The notes under the pieces were generated by a model. The model worked only from the letters and a program-made list of their open reading frames with translations, did not search any database and had not been told where the DNA came from. 11,006 nt of DNA from Pseudomonadota bacterium (lineage in GTDB: Bacteria > Pseudomonadota > Gammaproteobacteria > Burkholderiales > Sulfuriferulaceae). The translations under genes and the position numbers were made by a program. The stretch spans positions 1 to 11,006 of the forward strand of contig JAJYPZ010000014.1 of assembly GCA_021794855.1 (NCBI GenBank), given 5' to 3'. Positions 5,645 through 11,006 of the stretch are shown in pieces (position 1 is the stretch's first letter; every line of letters begins with the position of its first letter).

Positions 5645-5756
5645 AGACAGACACTCTCCTCCAGATTTTCCCTGATTTAAATACCCGGTCTAAATCATCG
5701 AGAGTAAACAATTATTTATGTAAGACATTTTCCGTATCAAGGTTACCTAAGTTGCT

Positions 5757-5785
5757 GGAACTTTCTGGGGGCTGACGAACTCAGA
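5757..5785 (+). promoter_or_regulatory. Candidate sigma-E (RpoE) type promoter of opgG
   Basis: GGAACTT (5757-5763) matches the sigma-E -35 consensus. After 17 nt comes TCAGA (5781-5785), matching the -10 form TCTGA at 4 of 5 positions. Transcription would start near 5792, about 60 nt before opgG. The same stretch has a 7-bp inverted repeat, CTTTCTG (5761-5767) and CAGAAAG (5782-5788). Envelope-stress control would suit a periplasmic glucan operon. Confidence 0.45.
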
Positions 5786-5852
5786 AAGGAAGCGCTAACA
5801 GATATCCGGCTAAATTGCGTCAATACGCAGACAATAACAAGCGAGGTAAAAT

Positions 5853-7424
5853 TTGTTTTTTCTTCTATCGAACCATACGCCCTTCAGGCGCCCATCGTTT
5901 GCCATTCCAAAACGGGCCACATGGGTTGCATGCTGCGCCAGCCTGCTGTTCACCCTTCTCGCCCCGCCTGCTGTGGCATTCGATTTAAAACAGGTATCCG
6001 AGCGCGCCCGTCAGCTTGCCGCCGCTCCATACAAACAACCCCAGGTCAATCTGCCGCAAGAAGTAAAAGACCTCGATTACACGCATTTCCAGCAGATCAA
6101 TTACAAACCCGAACGCATCCTCTGGCGCAATACCGGCACCCGCTTCGATCTCGATTTCTTTCCCGAGGGCTGGCATTTCAACCTGCCGGTCAAAATCAAC
6201 GAGGTAACCAGCCAGGGCGTACACGAGATCCGTTACGATCCGCAGAACTTCAACTACGGCAGCAACAAAATCAATCCGGATAATTTACGTAACCTCGGTT
6301 TCTCCGGTTTTCGGGTGCATTATCCGATTAACGCAGCGAACCGGCAGGACGAAATCCTGTCGTTCCTGGGTGCGAGCTATTTCCGCGCGCTGGGCAAAGG
6401 CCAGCACTACGGGCTATCTGCCAGAGGACTCGCGATCGACACCGCGATGGGCAGCGGCGAGGAGTTTCCCCGCTTTGTGGAATTCTGGGTGGTTAAACCC
6501 GAACCATCGGCCACCAGTCTGATTATCTACGCCCTGCTCGATTCGCCGCGCGTCACCGGCGCCTACCGTTTTGTGGTGAGGCCGGGGATATCCACCACGA
6601 TGGAAGTCAACGCCCAGCTTTATTTCCGCGACAAGATCGGCAAGCTGGGTATGGCGCCGCTGACCAGCATGTTCTTTTTCAGGCCGGGCCAGCACCCCAA
6701 CAGCGACGATTACCGGCCGGCGGTACACGACTCGAGCGGCCTGTCGGTACATATGAACAATGGCGAATGGCTATGGCGCCCCTTGTCCAATCCCAAGCAT
6801 CTGCTGGTCACATCCTTCTCTGCGACCGACCCTATCGGATTCGGCCTGATGCAGCGACATCGCGCGTTCGCCGATTACGAATCCCCGTCCCATCACTATG
6901 AGCTGCGCCCAAGCACGTGGATCGAGCCGATCGGTTCATGGGGTCCGGGACGCGTCGAGCTGGTGCAGATCCCGACAACGGATGAAACCAACGACAACAT
7001 CGTGGCCTACTGGGTACCCGACAAGTCGCCGCAGCCGGCCAAGGAACCGTTCAGTTTCAACTACCGGGTATGGTGGCAGAAGGATCAGGAGACCCGTCCG
7101 CCCGGACTGTATGTCGCGCAAACGCTGCAGGGCCGGGGCTATACGCACAACCCCGACGACACCATTTCGCTGGCAGTCGAGTTCGTGAACGGGGACCCTA
7201 AACAGGTCACGCCTGACAACAAACCCGATGCGCAGGTATCCGTAGACGCCAATGCAAAATTGCTGGACCAGACATTGATTTACAACGAAGCCACCAACGG
7301 CTGGCGGCTGAGCTTGCACTTGCAGCGGCTCGACGCCGGTAAACCGGTGGAAATGCGCGCATCTTTACATAATGGAAATAAGGAGGTATCTGAAACATGG
7401 AGCTACATCCTGCCACCCGATTGA
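5853..7424 (+). CDS. opgG: Osmoregulated periplasmic glucan biosynthesis protein G
   Basis: A periplasmic protein needed to make osmoregulated periplasmic glucans. The 523-residue product is close in length to Escherichia coli OpgG (about 511) and very similar along its length. A Sec signal peptide occupies residues 1-42, with cleavage predicted at AVA|FDL. The mature protein has the beta-sandwich domain (KINEVT, LGFSGFRVHYPIN, FLGASYFRALG, YGLSARGLAID, YALLDSPRVTGAYRF) and a C-terminal Ig-like domain ending SETWSYILPPD. By eye alignment, Asp293 (VHDSSG) and Asp381 (ETNDNIVAYW) match the two catalytic Asp reported for E. coli OpgD, founder of glycoside hydrolase family GH186, so beta-1,2-glucan cleavage is possible. 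The start is TTG with GAGG (5843-5846) 6 nt upstream; no in-frame ATG precedes the signal peptide. It overlaps opgH by 28 nt. Confidence 0.95.
   Translation: MFFLLSNHTPFRRPSFAIPKRATWVACCASLLFTLLAPPAVAFDLKQVSERARQLAAAPYKQPQVNLPQEVKDLDYTHFQQINYKPERILWRNTGTRFDLDFFPEGWHFNLPVKINEVTSQGVHEIRYDPQNFNYGSNKINPDNLRNLGFSGFRVHYPINAANRQDEILSFLGASYFRALGKGQHYGLSARGLAIDTAMGSGEEFPRFVEFWVVKPEPSATSLIIYALLDSPRVTGAYRFVVRPGISTTMEVNAQLYFRDKIGKLGMAPLTSMFFFRPGQHPNSDDYRPAVHDSSGLSVHMNNGEWLWRPLSNPKHLLVTSFSATDPIGFGLMQRHRAFADYESPSHHYELRPSTWIEPIGSWGPGRVELVQIPTTDETNDNIVAYWVPDKSPQPAKEPFSFNYRVWWQKDQETRPPGLYVAQTLQGRGYTHNPDDTISLAVEFVNGDPKQVTPDNKPDAQVSVDANAKLLDQTLIYNEATNGWRLSLHLQRLDAGKPVEMRASLHNGNKEVSETWSYILPPD
7381..7387 (+). promoter_or_regulatory. 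Strong ribosome binding site of opgH inside opgG
   Basis: AGGAGGT, a near-perfect Shine-Dalgarno sequence 9 nt before ATG 7397, lies within the last codons of opgG. It decides the opgH start and allows efficient re-initiation, so opgH need not depend on opgG translation ending first. Confidence 0.8.
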
Positions 7425-9904
7425 ACAATGACTTCCCCTACCGGGCACTGTGCGAACTCTATCTGGAGCGGCTGTCGCTCGGCCCTGAACGCCGCGAGGC
7501 AATATTGACGCAACTTGCGAGCCAAGGTGCGGCCAGTCCGCGCGAAGCGATTACGGCTATGCACGCTGCGCTCGCCGGTCCGCAACAAACGGTCGATCCC
7601 GACAATCCGGCCGCAGCATCAGTCAAAACGCGACTGGCAGCGGACGGCATGGCGCCTGGTGATGAGACGCCGCTGATCTGGCGCCCCGCTTCGAACCAGA
7701 CGGGGTTGCCGATACGGCCGCTCATGCAGCGCACCTCGATGGCTCCGCTGAACTGGCCGCCGCGCTTCAGTTTCAACCTGTTCAAATCGCGGAATACCGG
7801 ACCGGGACAGGATTACTGCCCTGCCAATGCGCTGGCGGATGACAATGAGCTGTCCACCGGCAGCTGGCAGCAGGCCGGAACCCGACGCCGCATGGTGCTG
7901 CTGCTGATGACCGTCGTCATCACTTATTTCACCACCAGCGCGATGGAAGCCGTCTTGCCCTATCATGGCCGGCAACCGCTGGAAATCGCGATTCTGGTGC
8001 TGTTTGCGATATTGTCGGCCTGGGTCACACTGGGCTTCTGGACGGCGCTGGTGGGTTTCATCGTGCAACTCACCGGCGGCGACCGCCATATCATTTCCGC
8101 GCATTCGGCGGCGAATACGCCTATCGGCGAGCAAACACGCACAGCGATCATCATGCCTATCTGCAACGAGAACGTGCAGCGCGTGTTCGCCGGACTGCGT
8201 GCCACCTATGAATCGCTGGCGCGCACCGGCGAGCTGGAGCATTTCGATTTCTTCATCCTCAGCGACAGCAACAACCCCGACAACCGCGTGGCCGAAGTCA
8301 CCGCCTGGCGCGCCTTATGCGAGGATGTGAACGGCTTCGGCCGCGTGTTTTACCGCTGGCGCCAGCACCGCATCAAGCGCAAAAGCGGCAATGTAGCCGA
8401 TTTCTGCCGGCGCTGGGGCAGCCAGTATCAGTACATGATCGTGCTCGATGCCGACAGCATCATGAGCGGCAAGAGCCTCACCGGCCTCGTGCGCCTGATG
8501 GAAGCCAACCCCGGCGCCGGCATCATCCAGTCCGCACCGCAGGTAGCCGGACGCGATACGTTTTATGCCCGCATGCAGCAGTTTGCGAGCCGGGTCTATG
8601 GCCCGATTTTCGTCGCCGGCCTGCATTACTGGCAGCTCGGCGAATCGCATTACTGGGGACATAACGCCATTCTGCGCATCGAACCGTTCATGCGCCATTG
8701 CGCGCTCGGCAGGTTGTCCGGCAAGGGCCCGCTGTCCGGCGAGATCCTGTCGCATGATTTCGTCGAAGCGGCACTGATGCGCCGCGCCGGCTGGACGGTG
8801 TGGATCGCCTACGATTTGCCAGGCAGCTATGAAGAAGTGCCGCCTAACCTGGTCGACGAGCTGAAGCGCGATCGCCGCTGGTGCCAGGGCAACATGATGA
8901 ATTTCCGCCTGTTCCTCGCGGATGGGCTGCATCCGGCGCACCGTGCAGTATTCATGACCGGCGTGGCCGCGTACGTATCGGCGCCGCTATGGTTCCTGTT
9001 CCTGCTGCTGTCCACCGCGCAGCTGGCGATGCATGTACTGGTTGAGCCAGAGTATTTCACACAGCCGTTCCAGCTGTTTCCGATCTGGCCGCAATGGAAT
9101 CCGGAACGGGCGATGGCGCTGTTCGGTGCGACTGCCGCGCTGCTGTTCTTGCCCAAGATACTCAGCGTCATTCTGATCTGGACCAAAGACGCCAAAAGCT
9201 TCGGCGGATGGTTCCGGCTGGGCGTCAGCATGATCATCGAAGCGTTTTTCTCCGCGCTGCTGGCGCCCATACGCATGCTGTTCCATACCGGCTTCGTGAT
9301 GAACACGCTACTGGGACGCGGCATCAAATGGAAATCGCCGGCGCGGGAGAATGCCGAGACCACCTGGGGTGAAGCGCTGCGCCGCCATGGCTGGCACACC
9401 TTGCTGGGGCTGGTCTGGGCGGCGGGCGTGTACTGGTTGCGGCCATCCTATCTGCTGTGGCTATCCCCGATCGTGGGCTCACTCATCCTCTCGATTCCGA
9501 TCTCGGTGCTGTCGAGCCGCGTATCGTTCGGGCAATGGCTGCGCAAACTGCGCCTGTTCCTCATCCCGGAGGAACTCAATCCGCCGGAGGTGTTGACCAG
9601 CACATACAAACTTGCGGCAGTGCCATCCGCGGCATCAAGCTTTATCGATGCCGTGGTGCACCCGGCAACCAATGCCCTGCTGTGCGCGGCAGGCACGCCC
9701 CGTTGCGGCGAGTCGCCCATTACCCGGACGCACGACAAATGGGTGAATGAAGCATTGGCAGGCGGTTTTGGCGTGCTCTCCGCCAGTCAGAAAATGCATC
9801 TGCTCAACGATGCCAACGCCTTATCGCGTCTGCATTTCGAAGTATGGACCGCCGCCGCGGCACATCCTGACTGGATGACGGCAGCGGCTCAAAACAGGAA
9901 TTAA
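7397..9904 (+). CDS. opgH: Glucans biosynthesis glucosyltransferase H
   Basis: An inner-membrane GT2 glycosyltransferase that polymerises beta-1,2-linked glucan from UDP-glucose and probably passes it to the periplasm. It has 835 residues, against about 847 in Escherichia coli. Residues 1-160 form a long cytoplasmic N-terminal region, which in E. coli also binds FtsZ; that function is not shown here. Membrane segments are at about 164-185 and 196-225. The catalytic domain (about 248-510) has AIIMPICNENV, Asp290 in LSDSNNPDN, DAD at 351-353, SHDF at 452-455 and RDRRWCQGN at 491-499 (the QxxRW-type motif). More membrane segments follow at about 517-545, 572-595, 606-625, 668-682 and 685-706. 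A cytoplasmic tail ends the protein. All key motifs are intact. It lies between opgG (28-nt overlap) and opgD (21-nt gap). Confidence 0.96.
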   Translation: MELHPATRLNNDFPYRALCELYLERLSLGPERREAILTQLASQGAASPREAITAMHAALAGPQQTVDPDNPAAASVKTRLAADGMAPGDETPLIWRPASNQTGLPIRPLMQRTSMAPLNWPPRFSFNLFKSRNTGPGQDYCPANALADDNELSTGSWQQAGTRRRMVLLLMTVVITYFTTSAMEAVLPYHGRQPLEIAILVLFAILSAWVTLGFWTALVGFIVQLTGGDRHIISAHSAANTPIGEQTRTAIIMPICNENVQRVFAGLRATYESLARTGELEHFDFFILSDSNNPDNRVAEVTAWRALCEDVNGFGRVFYRWRQHRIKRKSGNVADFCRRWGSQYQYMIVLDADSIMSGKSLTGLVRLMEANPGAGIIQSAPQVAGRDTFYARMQQFASRVYGPIFVAGLHYWQLGESHYWGHNAILRIEPFMRHCALGRLSGKGPLSGEILSHDFVEAALMRRAGWTVWIAYDLPGSYEEVPPNLVDELKRDRRWCQGNMMNFRLFLADGLHPAHRAVFMTGVAAYVSAPLWFLFLLLSTAQLAMHVLVEPEYFTQPFQLFPIWPQWNPERAMALFGATAALLFLPKILSVILIWTKDAKSFGGWFRLGVSMIIEAFFSALLAPIRMLFHTGFVMNTLLGRGIKWKSPARENAETTWGEALRRHGWHTLLGLVWAAGVYWLRPSYLLWLSPIVGSLILSIPISVLSSRVSFGQWLRKLRLFLIPEELNPPEVLTSTYKLAAVPSAASSFIDAVVHPATNALLCAAGTPRCGESPITRTHDKWVNEALAGGFGVLSASQKMHLLNDANALSRLHFEVWTAAAAHPDWMTAAAQNRN

Positions 9905-9925
9905 CGGAACACAGGATTAAAATCT

Positions 9926-11006
9926 ATGCATCGACGCGACTTTCTCAAGACCATGTCCATTTTCGGTTTGCCGACCTCTTTGCTGTTTCACCGGGAGGCT
10001 ACCGCGCGCAGTCAGCTGAAACACATCCACGAGAAACAGGCCTTCGACTACGCCTTACTCAAGGGCGAGGCCCGTGCACTGGCCGGGCATCCATACCACC
10101 CGCCTCGCGAGGTGCTGCCCAAAAGCCTGCAGCAGCTCAACTGGGACCAGTTCCAGGCGATACACTACCGCCCCGAGCATGCCTTATGGGCCAAGGATAA
10201 GCTGCGCTTCCAAGCGCGTTTCTTTCACATGGGCTGGTCATTCCGCACTCCGGTACAGATGTACGATCTGGACAACGGCCAGGCGCAGGAAATCGCCTAT
10301 GACCCGGCCATGTTCGATTACGGCAAAAGCGGTCTGAATGGCGAGCGATTACCGCACGACCTCGGTTTTGCGGGCTTCCAGCTGTTTTATCACACGGATT
10401 ACCAGCGCGATATCGCCGCCTTTCTCGGCGCGAGCTACTTCCGCGCCGTCGGCGCAGAAATGCAGTACGGCTTATCGGCACGCGGATTAGCGATAGACAG
10501 CGGCATGGCGCGACCGGAAGAATTCCCGCGCTTCACCGCTTTCTGGTTCGAGCGTCCGAAAGCGGAATCCGATCAGGTCACCATTTACGCGCTGCTCGAT
10601 TCGCCCAGCATCACCGGGGCTTATCGTTTCGTCATCGACCTCACGCAACAAGTGGTGATGGACGTCGATGCGGCGCTCTATCCGCGCAAAGCCATCGAAC
10701 GCCTGGGGATCGCGCCGCTTACCAGCATGTTTCTATACGGCGAGAACGAAAATCGCCTCAACAACGACTGGCGGCCGGAGATCCACGATTCCGACGGCCT
10801 GGCGATATGGCGCGGCAACGGCGAATGGATCTGGCGCCCGCTCACCAATCCGGCCAGCCTTCGTTTCAATGCCTATACCGACGACAGTCCGCGCGGCTTC
10901 GGGCTGATCCAGCGCGACCGCGTGTTCGACCACTATCAGGACGACGGTGCGTTCTACGAACGCCGCCCGAGCCTGTGGGTCGAGCCGCGCGGCAACTGGG
11001 GCAAAG
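9926..11006 (+). CDS. opgD: Glucans biosynthesis protein D (partial, cut by the right edge)
   Basis: A paralogue of OpgG exported to the periplasm, where it cuts or remodels the beta-1,2-glucan backbone. E. coli OpgD is an endo-beta-1,2-glucanase of family GH186. 360 codons are visible without a stop; the full protein should be about 510-550 residues. It is OpgD and not a second OpgG. Its N-terminus is a Tat signal (MHRRDFLKTM, twin Arg at 3-4, short hydrophobic stretch 11-21), and the body follows OpgD in FFHMGWSFRTPV, FLGASYFRAVG, SITGAYRF, GIAPLTSMF, IHDSDGLAIWRGNGEWIWRPL and DHYQDD. Asp288 matches E. coli Asp300, and the second catalytic Asp should lie beyond the edge. AGGA at 9913-9916 is 9 nt before the ATG. 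In E. coli opgD is not beside opgGH; here it is probably the third gene of the operon. Confidence 0.93.
   Translation, partial: MHRRDFLKTMSIFGLPTSLLFHREATARSQLKHIHEKQAFDYALLKGEARALAGHPYHPPREVLPKSLQQLNWDQFQAIHYRPEHALWAKDKLRFQARFFHMGWSFRTPVQMYDLDNGQAQEIAYDPAMFDYGKSGLNGERLPHDLGFAGFQLFYHTDYQRDIAAFLGASYFRAVGAEMQYGLSARGLAIDSGMARPEEFPRFTAFWFERPKAESDQVTIYALLDSPSITGAYRFVIDLTQQVVMDVDAALYPRKAIERLGIAPLTSMFLYGENENRLNNDWRPEIHDSDGLAIWRGNGEWIWRPLTNPASLRFNAYTDDSPRGFGLIQRDRVFDHYQDDGAFYERRPSLWVEPRGNWGK

Larger units (their letters stand above)
5495..5852. other. Divergent intergenic region between rubrerythrin and opgG
   Basis: 358 bp without a convincing gene; it is more AT-rich than its flanks. It holds the 19-bp palindrome (5626-5644), a looser inverted repeat TGATTTA...TAAATCA (5673-5679 and 5691-5697), a sigma-E-like promoter (5757-5785) and the ribosome sites of both flanking genes. 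I could not find a good sigma-70 promoter for rubrerythrin. TATATA at 5538-5533 on the reverse strand is a possible -10 but has no matching -35. Confidence 0.6.

Noticed and set aside
8315..8941. 208-codon antisense frame within opgH
   Set aside because: Shadow of the well-conserved glycosyltransferase domain; no start signal.

Overview
The window looks like chromosomal DNA of a betaproteobacterium. The ribonucleotide reductase N-terminus, the PurU, the opgGHD cluster and the codon use all fit that group; an affiliation near Nitrosomonadales/Gallionellaceae is only a guess. I see no mobile element, CRISPR array, tRNA or rRNA. The coding strands are clean, with no frameshifts.

Layout, left to right. 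(1) 1-1065, minus: the first 355 codons of a class I-type ribonucleotide reductase large subunit (nrdA), which runs off the left edge. (2) 1066-1398: a divergent control region. It holds a TATAAT promoter for nrdA, two perfect DnaA boxes and two NrdR-box-like palindromes 32 bp apart, then an inverted repeat and a TATAAT promoter facing purU. (3) 1399-2259, plus: formyltetrahydrofolate deformylase (purU). (4) 2352-2908, minus: two small tandem genes, one FlxA-like and one unrecognised. They share an almost identical C-terminal tail and sit behind a textbook flagellar sigma-28 (FliA) promoter at 2978-3004. (5) 3057-5494, minus: a three-gene cluster of rubrerythrin, a GlpC/HdrD-like Fe-S (CCG-domain) protein and a DUF3501 protein. 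(6) 5495-5852: an intergenic region with a perfect 19-bp palindrome and a candidate sigma-E promoter. (7) 5853-11006, plus: opgG-opgH-opgD, for osmoregulated periplasmic glucan synthesis and modification. opgD is cut by the right edge.

How the genes work together. The opg genes form one pathway. OpgH polymerises beta-1,2-glucan from UDP-glucose at the inner membrane, and the periplasmic OpgG and OpgD act on the product. opgG overlaps opgH by 28 nt, and opgD follows after 21 nt. The rubrerythrin/Fe-S/DUF3501 cluster is probably a peroxide or redox module: a diiron peroxidase encoded beside a putative electron-transfer Fe-S protein and a protein of unknown role. nrdA and purU both feed nucleotide synthesis (deoxynucleotides; formate for purines) and share one intergenic region, but their control signals look separate.

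The least described part is the sigma-28-driven pair of small proteins with the common C-terminal VGSVINIS tail. The rubrerythrin/Fe-S/DUF3501 set comes next.
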